From the NCBI RefSeq assembly GCF_022921075.1, contig NZ_CP095050.1:3286001-3350000 (forward strand): DNA of 64,000 bases. Direction: 5' to 3'. This DNA comes from Hymenobacter sp. 5317J-9 (GTDB taxonomy: Bacteria > Bacteroidota > Bacteroidia > Cytophagales > Hymenobacteraceae). A model generated the notes under the pieces. The model was not told the origin of the DNA. It searched no databases and saw only the letters and a list, made by a program, of their open reading frames with translations. This document shows positions 16,189-25,563 of this stretch, one piece after another (position 1 is the stretch's first letter; each line of letters starts with the position of its first letter). The translations under genes were made by a program, and so were the position numbers.

Positions 16189-17001
16189 TCAGCCCACGTC
16201 CACGCCCTTTTCCTCCTTCCGGAAGTGGTTCAGCACCAGCTTGTCGGTGAGGCCGGGGAAAAGCTTGTTGAGGAAAACCGTGAGCTTGCCCTGGCCGGTG
16301 AGCACCAGGGTGCGCTTGCGCTGCTGCACGGCTTTCAGGATTTCGTCGGCTACGGCTTCGCTGGTCATCATGGCGCCCTCGTCGCGCGGGCTCTCGCCCT
16401 GCGACGAGCCGTCGGCGGCCAGGGCCGTGTTGCGGATGTTGGAGGCCGTGAAGCCGGGCGCGGCCGTGAGCACGTTCACGCCCTGGTCGAGCAGTTCGGT
16501 GCGCAGGGCTTCGAGGAAGCCGTTCATGGCAAACTTGGAAGCCGAGTAGCCGGTGCGGCCCGGCAGCCCGCGGTAGCCCGCAATGCTACTGATGCCCACA
16601 ATGGTGCCCTTGCTCTGCAGCAAGTGCGGCAGGGCAAACTTGGTGGTGAAAACGGTACCGAAGAAGTTGGTTTGCATGAGCCGCTTGATGACGTCGAGGT
16701 CGGCGTCCTGAAAGCGGGCGCGCATGCTGATGCCGGCGTTGTTGATGAGGACGTCCAGCCCTCCGAGGTATGCCACGGTTTCACGCACGGCGCGCTCGGC
16801 GGCGGCTTCGTCGCCCACATCGGCAATGAGCGTAAGGTTGGAAGAGACGCCGGCGGCCACCAAGGCCTGCGCCGTATCGGCCAGTTTTAAGGGGTCGCGG
16901 CCGGTGACGGCGACCCGGTAGCCGGCGCGGCCGAAAGCCAGGGCGCAGGCCCGGCCAATGCCGGAGGTGCCGCCCGTGATGAGAACCGTGGGAGTAGGCA
17001 T
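16189..17001 (-). CDS. SDR family oxidoreductase
   Basis: 270 residues, a classical short-chain dehydrogenase/reductase with a Rossmann fold. The cofactor motif is TGGTSGIGRACALAFGRAGY; the structural NNAG motif appears as LINNAGIS. The catalytic Ser-Tyr-Lys set is in GISSIAGYRGLPGRTGYSASK. An Arg after the second strand (VTGRDPLKL) suggests NADP(H). The substrate is unknown. The last residues (HFRKEEKGVDVG) end at the family C palindrome. A -7 promoter element lies 62 bases upstream. Confidence 0.9.
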   Translation of the reverse strand: MPTPTVLITGGTSGIGRACALAFGRAGYRVAVTGRDPLKLADTAQALVAAGVSSNLTLIADVGDEAAAERAVRETVAYLGGLDVLINNAGISMRARFQDADLDVIKRLMQTNFFGTVFTTKFALPHLLQSKGTIVGISSIAGYRGLPGRTGYSASKFAMNGFLEALRTELLDQGVNVLTAAPGFTASNIRNTALAADGSSQGESPRDEGAMMTSEAVADEILKAVQQRKRTLVLTGQGKLTVFLNKLFPGLTDKLVLNHFRKEEKGVDVG

Positions 17002-17062
17002 AAATAGTCAGATTTCGGGGCCCGCGCCGGGGCCGGGACAGCGCAATGGCGCAAGCGCCGGG

Positions 17063-17070
17063 CAAACTTA
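17063..17070 (-). promoter_or_regulatory. -7 promoter element of the SDR gene
   Basis: On the minus strand TAAGTTTG, a perfect TAnnTTTG match 62 bases before the SDR start codon. No clear -33 element. The remainder of the 290-base divergent gap to the next gene holds GC-rich, weakly palindromic sequence and an AT-rich stretch next to the T9SS cargo start. Confidence 0.5.
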
Positions 17071-17292
17071 CGGCCGCGGTTTACGATTTTTCCCGGCCCC
17101 GGTTAAACCCGGTTTGCGGAAGGTAGTCAGCAGTGCTGGCGGCCGGGTTTCGGCGGCTGAAAGCACGCATTGGTGGGACCGAGCCGGCACATCGGCGACT
17201 TAAATAGAATAATAGCCGATTTTGGCCTTTCTATCCCGGTTTCTTGCTTACATTTATCCACTGAATTCTATTGTTTTCCCCCAAAATACCGT

Positions 17293-19575
17293 ATGCACCC
17301 ACTCTTACGTTCTTGGTCCCGCGTTGCCCCGGGCGTTGCTGCCGTTTTGTTATCCCTGGGCTTGTCAACGGCGGCGGAAGCCCAGTGCCCGGTGGCGGCG
17401 GCCTGCACCCCGGGCACGGCCAGCATCGCCAACCCGGCCCTCTACGGCATGGCCATTCTGGGCGTGACGGTGGGCAACACCGTGCTGGCCAACCGGACGA
17501 TTTACACTGCGGGCTACCGCGACTTCAGCTGCACCGTGGCCGCCGTGCCGCTGGTGGTGGGCCAGAGCTACCCCATCAGCATCCGCACCACCACCACGGC
17601 CGTGCAGAACGTGCGGGTGTACATTGACTACAACAACGACGGGGCCTTTACCGGCAGCGACGAGCTGGTGTACCAGGACATTAACCCCGCCGGCAGCTCC
17701 CCGGCCAACCCGCACGTGGGCACGTTCTCGCCGCCCGCCACCGCCACCCTGGGCGCCCGCCTGCGCCTGCGCGTGGCCACCGACTACATCAACAGCCCGC
17801 TGCCCACTTCGTGCTCCACGCCGGTGTACTCGCAAGACGAGGACTACAGCGTGACGCTCTCGGCCAACGTGAGCCCGCCGCTGGCGGCCTTCACCACCAA
17901 CGGCACCACCACCTGCTCGGGATGCGTGCAGTTCACCGACGCCAGCCAGAACATTCCCACCGCCTGGCTCTGGACCTTCGGCGACGGCACCACCAGCACC
18001 CTGCAGAACCCCAACCACTGCTACACCGCGGCCGGCACCTACGCCGTGACCCTGCGCGCTACCAACGCCGCCGGCAACAACACCAGCGCCGCCACCACCA
18101 TCACCTACAACACCACGGTGCCGGTGGCGGCCAGCTGCACGCCCAGCACCACCAACTTCTTCGCCAACTACGGCATCGTGCGGTTCCGGCTGGGCACCAT
18201 CGACAACGCCTCGGCCGACGGCAGCGCCGGCTACCAGGACTTCACCTGCCCGCAGCGCACCGACCTGCAGGTGGGCCTCAACAACACGATGATAATCACG
18301 ACGGGCGGCAGCAACGCGCACGACATCCGGGTGTATCTGGACCTGAACAACGACGGCGTGCTGGCCACCAGCGAGCTGGTGTACCAGGGCCTGAACTCGC
18401 CCAGCCCCGGCCCCACCGCCACCCTGAACCTGCCCGCCAGCACCGTGCTCAACCAGCCCCTACGCCTGCGCGTGGTAGCCGATGCCGTGGGCAGCAACCC
18501 CGGCCCCTGCACCAACCAGGTGAGCGGCCAGGCCGAAGACTACACCGTGGTGGCCCGCCCCAACACCTCGCCGCCCATCGTCAACTTCAGCAGCAACTAC
18601 GTGGCCGGCGGCTGCGTGAATCCGGTTCAGTTCAACGACCTGAGCACCAACGCCCCCACTGCCTGGCTCTGGACCTTCGGCGACGGCGCCACCAGCACCC
18701 TGCAGAACCCCTCGCACCAGTACCTGGCCTCGGGCACCTACACCGTGAGCCTGCAGGCCACCAACGCCAACGGCGCCGCCACCGTGACGCGCGCCAACTA
18801 CCTCACCATTCAGGTGCCCTGCCTGGTGTACTGCGCCTCCAACGGCACGGGGGGCACCGGGCCCGGCGGCACCCAGCAGGCCAGCCCCTTCTACATCACC
18901 TCCGTGAGCGTGCCGGGGGCCGCGCCGGCCTTCACCAACACCTCGCTGAACTCGACGGGCGGCTACGGCAACTTCACCAGCTTGCCCATCACGCTCACCA
19001 CCCGCTCGATGACCCTCACCGTGAGCACCAACCTGACGGCGGCGCACCGCACCTCGGTGTGGATGGACCTGAACGTGGACGGCGTGTTCGACAACAACAC
19101 CGAGCTGGTGGCCAACGGGCTGTCGCCCGCCGGCAGTGCCTCCTACACGGCCACCTTTGCCATCAATAGCTCGGTGAGCAACCTCAACACCCGCATGCGC
19201 GTGCTGGTGGTGGCCAACACCAACGCGCCCAGCCCCTGCGGCGTGAACATCCTGAACGCCGAAGTGGAGGACTACCAGGTGCGGGTGCAGCCCTTGGCTG
19301 CGCGCGACGCCCAGGCCCTGCCAGGCCTGACCGTGTTCCCCAACCCCACCGCCGACGGCCTGCTGCGCCTCAACCTGGCCGAGGCCAGCGCCGCCGGCAC
19401 CTACGCCGTGGCCGTGCAGAACCTGCTGGGCGCCACCGTGCTGAACACCTCCCTGCGCCTGAGCCCCACCGCCGACGCCCAGCTCGACCTGAGCCGCCTG
19501 GCGCCGGGCGTGTACGTGCTGCACCTGCGCGATGCCCAGGGCCAGACGGCCGTGCGCCGCGTGGTGCGCCAGTAG
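17293..19575 (+). CDS. T9SS type A cargo with GEVED and PKD domains
   Basis: 760 residues from the ATG at 17293, chosen because it begins a signal peptide ending TAAEAQ; the frame is open 41 codons earlier without signal features. Three GEVED-like modules are recognisable by YIDYNNDGAFTGSDELVY, YLDLNNDGVLATSELVY and WMDLNVDGVFDNNTELV, each closing with a QDEDYSV-like strand. Two PKD domains sit between them (WLWTFGDGTTST and WLWTFGDGATST). The last ~85 residues are a type A sorting domain: LTVFPNPTADGLLRL, LAPGVYVLHL. The product is therefore expected at the cell surface or outside the cell, probably in adhesion or polymer binding. It is followed by the giant type B cargo gene. Confidence 0.88.
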   Translation: MHPLLRSWSRVAPGVAAVLLSLGLSTAAEAQCPVAAACTPGTASIANPALYGMAILGVTVGNTVLANRTIYTAGYRDFSCTVAAVPLVVGQSYPISIRTTTTAVQNVRVYIDYNNDGAFTGSDELVYQDINPAGSSPANPHVGTFSPPATATLGARLRLRVATDYINSPLPTSCSTPVYSQDEDYSVTLSANVSPPLAAFTTNGTTTCSGCVQFTDASQNIPTAWLWTFGDGTTSTLQNPNHCYTAAGTYAVTLRATNAAGNNTSAATTITYNTTVPVAASCTPSTTNFFANYGIVRFRLGTIDNASADGSAGYQDFTCPQRTDLQVGLNNTMIITTGGSNAHDIRVYLDLNNDGVLATSELVYQGLNSPSPGPTATLNLPASTVLNQPLRLRVVADAVGSNPGPCTNQVSGQAEDYTVVARPNTSPPIVNFSSNYVAGGCVNPVQFNDLSTNAPTAWLWTFGDGATSTLQNPSHQYLASGTYTVSLQATNANGAATVTRANYLTIQVPCLVYCASNGTGGTGPGGTQQASPFYITSVSVPGAAPAFTNTSLNSTGGYGNFTSLPITLTTRSMTLTVSTNLTAAHRTSVWMDLNVDGVFDNNTELVANGLSPAGSASYTATFAINSSVSNLNTRMRVLVVANTNAPSPCGVNILNAEVEDYQVRVQPLAARDAQALPGLTVFPNPTADGLLRLNLAEASAAGTYAVAVQNLLGATVLNTSLRLSPTADAQLDLSRLAPGVYVLHLRDAQGQTAVRRVVRQ

Positions 19576-19621
19576 TTTTTGTCACCTTTCACTTTTCATT
19601 GACCCCGCTCATAACACCGGC

Positions 19622-19647
19622 GGCCGGCGGGCCGCCGGCCTGTTTTT
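19622..19647 (+). terminator. Hairpin between the two T9SS cargo genes
   Basis: GGCCGGCGG / CCGCCGGCC followed by TGTTTTT, 46 bases after the type A cargo stop codon and 27 bases before the next start codon. It may limit read-through between the two genes. Confidence 0.65.
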
Positions 19648-19673
19648 CTGCATTCCCTTCTTCATCTTCTTGT

Positions 19674-22600
19674 ATGTTTAAAACCTTACCACGGCGTTTT
19701 TTTGGGGCGATTCTGCTGCTGGCCCTGCTGGTGCTGGGGGCGCGGCCGGCACAGGCCACCCACTTGCTGGGCGGCGAAATGAGCTACCGCTACCTCGATG
19801 CCAACGGCACCACGGCCAGCCCTTTCCGGTACGAAATCACCGTCACCATCTACAGCAACGGCTACTGGACCAACACCAACCCCAACGGCGTGGCGGCCCC
19901 GCCCGTCTCGGCGCCGGTCGACATCTTCAACCGGACCACGGGGCAGCGCATTCTGTCGCTCAACTTTGCCCGTACCGCGCCCACGCCAACCAACGCCAAC
20001 CTGCCGCCGCCCATCACGCCCCGCGTGCCGCAAGGCTGCTCGGTGCAGGGCCCCAGCCAGCCGTTCTACCTCTGCAAGTACGTGCAGGTGGTGAACCTGC
20101 CCGTATCGTTTGATGGCTATTACGCCGTGTATTCGGTGACGGCCCGCAACAACGACCTCACCAACATCGAGAACACGCTGGGCGGCCCCAACGGCGGCAA
20201 CGTGCCCCTCACCCTCTACGTGAGCATGGCCCCGCCGCTGATTACCAACCGCTCGCCGGTGTTTTCGGACACGGCCGTGGCGGTGGTGTGTCAGAACGAC
20301 ACCACCATCACCCTCAACAACGCCGTGGACCCCGACGGCGACCGCCTGGTGTATTCCTTCGGCACGCCCTACGGCACGCTGAGCGGCACGGGCCTGTTTC
20401 CGCCCCTGCCCAACCCCGTGCCCTACAAAACCGGTTACAGCGGCCCCAACCCCTTTGGCACCGGCGCCGGCAACTTTGCCCTGATTAACGCCTCGACGGG
20501 CATTTCGAAGTACGGCGGCACCACTTTGGGCAAGTTTGTGGTGGCCGTCGACGTGTCGGAATACCGCACCATCAACGGGCGCGAAGTGCTGCTGGGCACC
20601 ACGCGACGCGACCTGCAATTGCTGGTTTCGACCTGCCCCGCCACGCCACCGCCCGTGCTGCCCCCGTCCCTCCCCTTGCCCCGCACCTATACCATTGAGG
20701 AAGGCCAGAGCCTGAGCATCCCCATTTCGGCCACCCAGGCCAGCAACCACCCGCTGGTGCTCACCGTGAACAGCGCCCTGCTCGACGGCAGCGGTCCATT
20801 TAATACCACCTTCGCGGGCAGCACCGGCACCGTGCAGCCGGGCAACCTGACCGGCACGGCTTCGGCCAGCGGCACGGGCTCGGTGGCGGGCACTTTCGTG
20901 TTCAACTCCACCTGCGGCAATGCCCGCTCCACGCCCTACGACCTGGGCGTGACGGTGAAAGACAACGGCTGCGGCGGCAAGATTGCCTCCGACGTGTTCC
21001 GCATCACGGTGAACCGCGCCGCCGGCCCCACGGCCATCAACGGCCCCACCACGGTATGCGACCCGGCCACCGTACGCACCTACACGGCGGCCGGCCCGGT
21101 GCCGGCGTCGTACCGCTGGCGCGTGACGGGCGGCGTCATCACCAGCGGCCAGGGAACTAACTCCGTGAACGTGACTTGGAACAACGCCAACGCCACCGGC
21201 ACGCTAGTGCTCAAAGGCATTTCCACGTATGGCTGCCCCACCGACTCGGTGACCCAGAACGTGGACATTCGCCCGCTGCCCGCCCTCACCGTGACGGCCA
21301 GTGCTTCCAGCATTTGCCTGGGCGGCAACGCCACCCTCACCGTGACCGGCCAGGCTGGCCTGACCTATACCTGGAGCGGCGGCGGCCAAAGCTCGACCAC
21401 TACCTCCATCACGGTAGCCCCCACCACCACCACCGTCTATACCGTGGTGGGCTCCGATGGTACCTGTACTACTTCGACTTCCTTCACCGTGACCGTGACG
21501 GCACCGCCCACGGCTACCGCCGGCCCCAACCGTACCATATGCCCCAACGTGGCTTCGACGCCGCTCGGCGTGGCGCCGGTGACGGGCTATACGTACTTGT
21601 GGAGCCCGGCCCTGGGCCTGAGCAGCACCACGGCCGCCCAGCCCACCGTGACGCTGCCCAACACCACCGGCGCCCCCATCCGGCAGGGCTACAAGCTGAC
21701 CGTGACCGCCGGCGCCGGCTGCACCAGCACCGACTCGGTGTACGTGACGGTGAGCCCCGCCGCCGCCGCCAATGCCGGCGTGGCCCGCGCCACCTGCTCG
21801 GGCATTGCCTCGGCCACGTTGGGCTCGGCGGCGCTGCCCGGCTACACCTATAGCTGGAGCCCGGCCACCGGTCTGAGCAGCACCACGGCCGCCCAACCCA
21901 CCGTGACGCTGCCCAACACCACCGGCGCGGCCATCACCCAGACCTATACGCTGACTGCCACCAGCCCGCAGGGCTGCACGGCCACTTCCACCGTGGTGGT
22001 GACCATCAACCCGGCCGCCGTGTCCTCGCCCGGCCCGGCCATCAGCTTCTGCTCGGGCACCACGTCGGCGCCCCTGGGCGGCACGGCCACGCCGGTGGCC
22101 GGCACCACCTACAGCTGGAGCCCAACTACTGGCCTGAGCAACCCCAGCATTCTGAACCCGACCGTGACCGGCACCAACACCACCGGCGCGCCCATCGTCA
22201 CGACCTACACCCTGACGGCCACTACGGCCAGCGGCTGCGTAAGCACCGCCACGGTGGCCGTGACCATCAACCCGGCGGCGGTGGCTAACGTTGGCCCGGC
22301 CCGCACCACCTGCTCGAACGTGCCGGTGAGCATCGGCGGCACGGCCGTGACGGGCTACACCTACAGCTGGAGCCCGGCCACGGGCCTGAGCAGCCCCACG
22401 GCGGCCAACCCCACCGTGACCCTGCCCAACCTGGGCACCGCCGACATCACCCAGACCTACACGCTGACGGCGACCACCGCCAACGGCTGCGTGGCCACGG
22501 CCACGGTGGTTGTCACCGTGAACCCGGCCTCGGTAGCCGACGCGGGCCCGGCCAAGCAAACCTGCTCGAACGTGCCGGTGGCCATTGGTGCTACCGCCGT

Positions 22601-25205
22601 AACGGGCTACACCTACAGCTGGAGCCCCGTCACGGGCCTGAGCAGCCCCACGGCGGCCAACCCCACCGTGACCCTGCCCAACCTGACCAACGCGCCCATT
22701 GTGACCACCTATACGCTCACGGCCACCACGGCCAATGGCTGTGTGGCCACCAACACGGTAGCCGTGACCGTGAACCCCGCCGCCGTAGCGGTGCCGGGTA
22801 CCAACCAGGCCGTGTGCTCGGATGGCACCATCACGCTGGGGGCCGCTCCGGTGACCGGCTACACGTACTCGTGGAGCCCGGCCCTGGGCCTGAGCAGCAC
22901 CACGGTGGCTAACCCTACCTTCACGCTGACCAACACCACCAATGCGCCCATCGTCACGACCTACACCCTGACGGCGACCACGGCCAACGGCTGCGTGAGC
23001 ACCGGCACCGTGACCGTGACCGTGAACCCCGCCGCCGTGGCCAGCCCCGGCCCCGCCGTGGCGGTGTGCGACAAAAGCCGCGTGACGCTGGGCACGCCCG
23101 CCTTGCCGGGCTACACCTACCGCTGGACCCCCAGCGCCAACCTCAGCAGCCCCGGCGTGGCGCAGCCCGTGCTCACCGGCGTGAACACGACGGCCGCCCC
23201 CATTACCCTAACCTACACCCTGACGGCCACCACGGCCAACGGCTGCGTGAGCACCGGCACCGTGACCGTGACCGTGAACCCGCGCCCGGCCCCCGAGCCC
23301 ATTGTGGGTCCGGCTTCGGTGTGCCCCACCGTGACGGGCATTGCCTACTCGGTGCCCACCCCGGCGGCCACGGCCTACACCTGGCTGATTCAGGGCGGTA
23401 CCATTGCCAGCGGCCAGGGCACCCCGGCCGTGACGGTGAACTGGGGCGCCGCTCAAACCGGCGCCTACCTCAAGGTGTTCCGCCTGAACGCGCAGGGCTG
23501 CTCTTCCGACACCACCACCCTGCCCATCGTCATCAACCAGCGCCTGCAGACGGTGCGGCCCACTGGCCCCGGCGACATTGCCCAGCTGCCGCTCCCGGTG
23601 CGGGGCGTGTGCCAGGCCGACGGTCCCTACACCTACCGCAGCGGCTCGTTTGCGGCCGGCTCCAGCTACTCGTGGTTTATTGTGGGCGGCACGCAGGTGA
23701 GCACGTCGCAGAACACGGTGACGGTGAACTGGAACCCGGTGACGGTGCCCACCATCGGCAAGATTGTGGTGACCGAAACCAGCAACCCGGCTGGCGGCGT
23801 GTGCCGCGGCGAGTCGGACACGCTGAAAGTGCTCATCAACCCCTCGCCCCGCCCCTCGCTGGCCATCACGGGCCCGGTGCGGGTGTGCCAGGGCAGCGGC
23901 CCGGCCACCTTCTCGCTGCCGGGCGGCTTCACGGGCTCGACTTACGTGTTCCAGTTGAGCGGCACCACCCTGGCCGGCACCGGCAATAGCCGCACGCTGG
24001 CCACCCTGCCGGCCCCCGGCACCTACACCCTCACGGCACAGGAAACCTCCTCGGCCGGCTGCGTGGGCCCGCTCTACAGCGTGCCCTTCACGGTGAACCC
24101 CACGCCGACGGCCCCCACCATTTCGGGTTCGGGCTTTGTGTGCAACACCGCCGTGGCCCAGCAGTACACGGTGGCCAACGCCCCGGCTGGCGCCACTTAC
24201 CAATGGACCGTGGTAGGCGGCACCATCACCTCCACGCCGGCCACGGCCAGCACCGTCACGGTGCGCTTCAACGCCACCGGTCCCTACTCGGTGAGCGCCG
24301 TGGAAGTGAGCGCCAGCCCGGCCTCCTGCCCCAGCGCGGCCACCACGCGCACCATCCTGTTCGATGCGCCGAGCGTGGCCCTCACGCTGGGCTCAGTGGA
24401 CGTGGCCAGCAACAACCGCATTGTGCTGACGTTGACCGCGCCGGGCAGCGCCAACACCCCCAACCAGGTGCAAGTGCTGCGCCGCGTGGCCGGGGTGGGC
24501 AACTTCGCCGTGGTGGGCCAGGCGGCCGTATCGGCCACCACCTACACCGATGCCAGCGGCGTGGACGCCAGCGCCAACTCCTACGAGTACCGCCTCGACC
24601 TGACCAACGGCTGCGGCACCCTCGTGTCGAGCACCGTGGTGCAAACCGTGCGCCTCACCGCCGCGGCCACGCCGGGCGCCGGCCGCGACCAGGGCAGCGT
24701 GGCCTTCGCCTGGAATGCCTACCAAGGCTTCACGGTGAAGGAATACCGCATCTACCGCCGCTCCGATGCGGGTGCGGCCACGCTGGTGACCACCGTGCCC
24801 GCTGCCGTGCTGCAGGCCACCGTTTCGAACACCGACGCCAGCAACGTGGCCTCGGGCTTCGGCTTCCAGCAAAACTTCCGGGTGGTGGCCGTGAGCACCG
24901 ACGCCACCGAGCGCCTGTCGAACTCGAACGAGGCCCGCGTCGACTTTGCCAACAACACCAAGGTCTACAACATCATCACGCCCAACCGCGACGGGCAGAA
25001 CGATGTGCTCGTGATTGACAACATCCAGCTCTACCCTGGCAACACCTTCACCGTGTTCAACCGCTGGGGCCGCGAGGTGTACAAGACCACCAACTACCGC
25101 AACAACTGGGGCGGCGACGACAACACGCCCGCCGGCAACTACTTCTACCTGCTGACCCTGCCCAACGGCACCAGCATCAAGAACTGGTTTGAGATTGTGA
25201 AGTAG
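19674..25205 (+). CDS. Giant T9SS type B cargo with seven tandem Ig-like repeats
   Basis: 1843 residues from ATG 19674, which begins a signal peptide (MFKTLPRRFFGAILLLALL...QA). The N-terminal ~330 residues start THLLGGEMSYRY, a block common in Bacteroidota gliding-type surface proteins. Seven repeats of about 84 residues lie at roughly residues 615-1205, each with GYTYSWSPATGLSS and TYTLTATTANGC. More PKD/Ig-like domains and a fibronectin III-like region follow. The C-terminus is a type B sorting (CHU_C, gliding motility-associated) domain: ITPNRDGQNDVLVI, VFNRWGREVYKT, NWGGDD, PAGNYFYLL. It is expected at the surface as an adhesin-like fibre. No enzymatic domain was seen. Confidence 0.88.
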   Translation: MFKTLPRRFFGAILLLALLVLGARPAQATHLLGGEMSYRYLDANGTTASPFRYEITVTIYSNGYWTNTNPNGVAAPPVSAPVDIFNRTTGQRILSLNFARTAPTPTNANLPPPITPRVPQGCSVQGPSQPFYLCKYVQVVNLPVSFDGYYAVYSVTARNNDLTNIENTLGGPNGGNVPLTLYVSMAPPLITNRSPVFSDTAVAVVCQNDTTITLNNAVDPDGDRLVYSFGTPYGTLSGTGLFPPLPNPVPYKTGYSGPNPFGTGAGNFALINASTGISKYGGTTLGKFVVAVDVSEYRTINGREVLLGTTRRDLQLLVSTCPATPPPVLPPSLPLPRTYTIEEGQSLSIPISATQASNHPLVLTVNSALLDGSGPFNTTFAGSTGTVQPGNLTGTASASGTGSVAGTFVFNSTCGNARSTPYDLGVTVKDNGCGGKIASDVFRITVNRAAGPTAINGPTTVCDPATVRTYTAAGPVPASYRWRVTGGVITSGQGTNSVNVTWNNANATGTLVLKGISTYGCPTDSVTQNVDIRPLPALTVTASASSICLGGNATLTVTGQAGLTYTWSGGGQSSTTTSITVAPTTTTVYTVVGSDGTCTTSTSFTVTVTAPPTATAGPNRTICPNVASTPLGVAPVTGYTYLWSPALGLSSTTAAQPTVTLPNTTGAPIRQGYKLTVTAGAGCTSTDSVYVTVSPAAAANAGVARATCSGIASATLGSAALPGYTYSWSPATGLSSTTAAQPTVTLPNTTGAAITQTYTLTATSPQGCTATSTVVVTINPAAVSSPGPAISFCSGTTSAPLGGTATPVAGTTYSWSPTTGLSNPSILNPTVTGTNTTGAPIVTTYTLTATTASGCVSTATVAVTINPAAVANVGPARTTCSNVPVSIGGTAVTGYTYSWSPATGLSSPTAANPTVTLPNLGTADITQTYTLTATTANGCVATATVVVTVNPASVADAGPAKQTCSNVPVAIGATAVTGYTYSWSPVTGLSSPTAANPTVTLPNLTNAPIVTTYTLTATTANGCVATNTVAVTVNPAAVAVPGTNQAVCSDGTITLGAAPVTGYTYSWSPALGLSSTTVANPTFTLTNTTNAPIVTTYTLTATTANGCVSTGTVTVTVNPAAVASPGPAVAVCDKSRVTLGTPALPGYTYRWTPSANLSSPGVAQPVLTGVNTTAAPITLTYTLTATTANGCVSTGTVTVTVNPRPAPEPIVGPASVCPTVTGIAYSVPTPAATAYTWLIQGGTIASGQGTPAVTVNWGAAQTGAYLKVFRLNAQGCSSDTTTLPIVINQRLQTVRPTGPGDIAQLPLPVRGVCQADGPYTYRSGSFAAGSSYSWFIVGGTQVSTSQNTVTVNWNPVTVPTIGKIVVTETSNPAGGVCRGESDTLKVLINPSPRPSLAITGPVRVCQGSGPATFSLPGGFTGSTYVFQLSGTTLAGTGNSRTLATLPAPGTYTLTAQETSSAGCVGPLYSVPFTVNPTPTAPTISGSGFVCNTAVAQQYTVANAPAGATYQWTVVGGTITSTPATASTVTVRFNATGPYSVSAVEVSASPASCPSAATTRTILFDAPSVALTLGSVDVASNNRIVLTLTAPGSANTPNQVQVLRRVAGVGNFAVVGQAAVSATTYTDASGVDASANSYEYRLDLTNGCGTLVSSTVVQTVRLTAAATPGAGRDQGSVAFAWNAYQGFTVKEYRIYRRSDAGAATLVTTVPAAVLQATVSNTDASNVASGFGFQQNFRVVAVSTDATERLSNSNEARVDFANNTKVYNIITPNRDGQNDVLVIDNIQLYPGNTFTVFNRWGREVYKTTNYRNNWGGDDNTPAGNYFYLLTLPNGTSIKNWFEIVK
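21516..23288 (+). repeat. Seven in-frame ~252-bp coding repeats
   Basis: Seven consecutive units of about 84 codons inside the type B cargo gene. Units 4-6 are the most alike at DNA level (for example repeated TACACCTACAGCTGGAGCCC), which suggests recent duplication or homogenisation. Units 1, 3 and 7 are more diverged. Confidence 0.85.
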
Positions 25206-25223
25206 CCGCTGCTTACCCATAGC

Positions 25224-25256
25224 AAAAGGGCCTCCCGGTTTCGGGAGGCCCTTTTT
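25224..25256 (+). terminator. Terminator of the type B cargo gene
   Basis: AAAAGGGCCTCCCG / CGGGAGGCCCTTTT around GTTT, then T-rich, 18 bases after the stop codon. Confidence 0.85.
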
Positions 25257-25274
25257 GTTGCGCCCTTGCCCGGG

Positions 25275-25463
25275 CCTGCAACTCCGACAAATAAGCTTGC
25301 AAGTGCAGTACCCGCGTGTGCGAACCCGGCAAACGGGTGTGCGAGTTCGCCAAACGAGCATGCAAGTCGGTCAAACGGGTGTGCGAGTTTGCCAAACGGG
25401 TGTGCAAGCTCGATAAACAGGCATGCGAGTGTACAATACCTGCCTGCGACTTCGATGCACAAG
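25275..25463. repeat. Nine-unit 21-bp tandem array
   Basis: Nine units of exactly 21 bases, each with a nearly invariant TGCRA near its start and, in the middle units, CAAACGGG at its end. The array fills most of the 358-base gap between the cargo terminator and rlmD. Because 21 is divisible by three, several frames stay open on both strands, but no start signal or convincing product is seen. Units 3-7 are the best conserved; both ends decay. Confidence 0.85.
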
Positions 25464-25548
25464 CCGGTGGGCATGCTCCCGGCCCGCAAGCGCCCGTCCA
25501 CAAAACCGTGAAATCCGATATATCCGTCGGAATCCGTGGTTCAGAGAG

Positions 25549-25556
25549 TAGTTTTG
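25549..25556 (+). promoter_or_regulatory. -7 promoter element of rlmD
   Basis: TAGTTTTG, a perfect TAnnTTTG match that ends only 7 bases before the ATG at 25564. Transcription would start at or within a few bases of the start codon, implying a leaderless mRNA or use of the next ATG at 25573. Confidence 0.6.
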
Positions 25557-25563
25557 CACCCTT

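Noticed and set aside
25275..25463. CRISPR array
   Set aside because: The units are contiguous, without unique spacers, and no cas genes are present.
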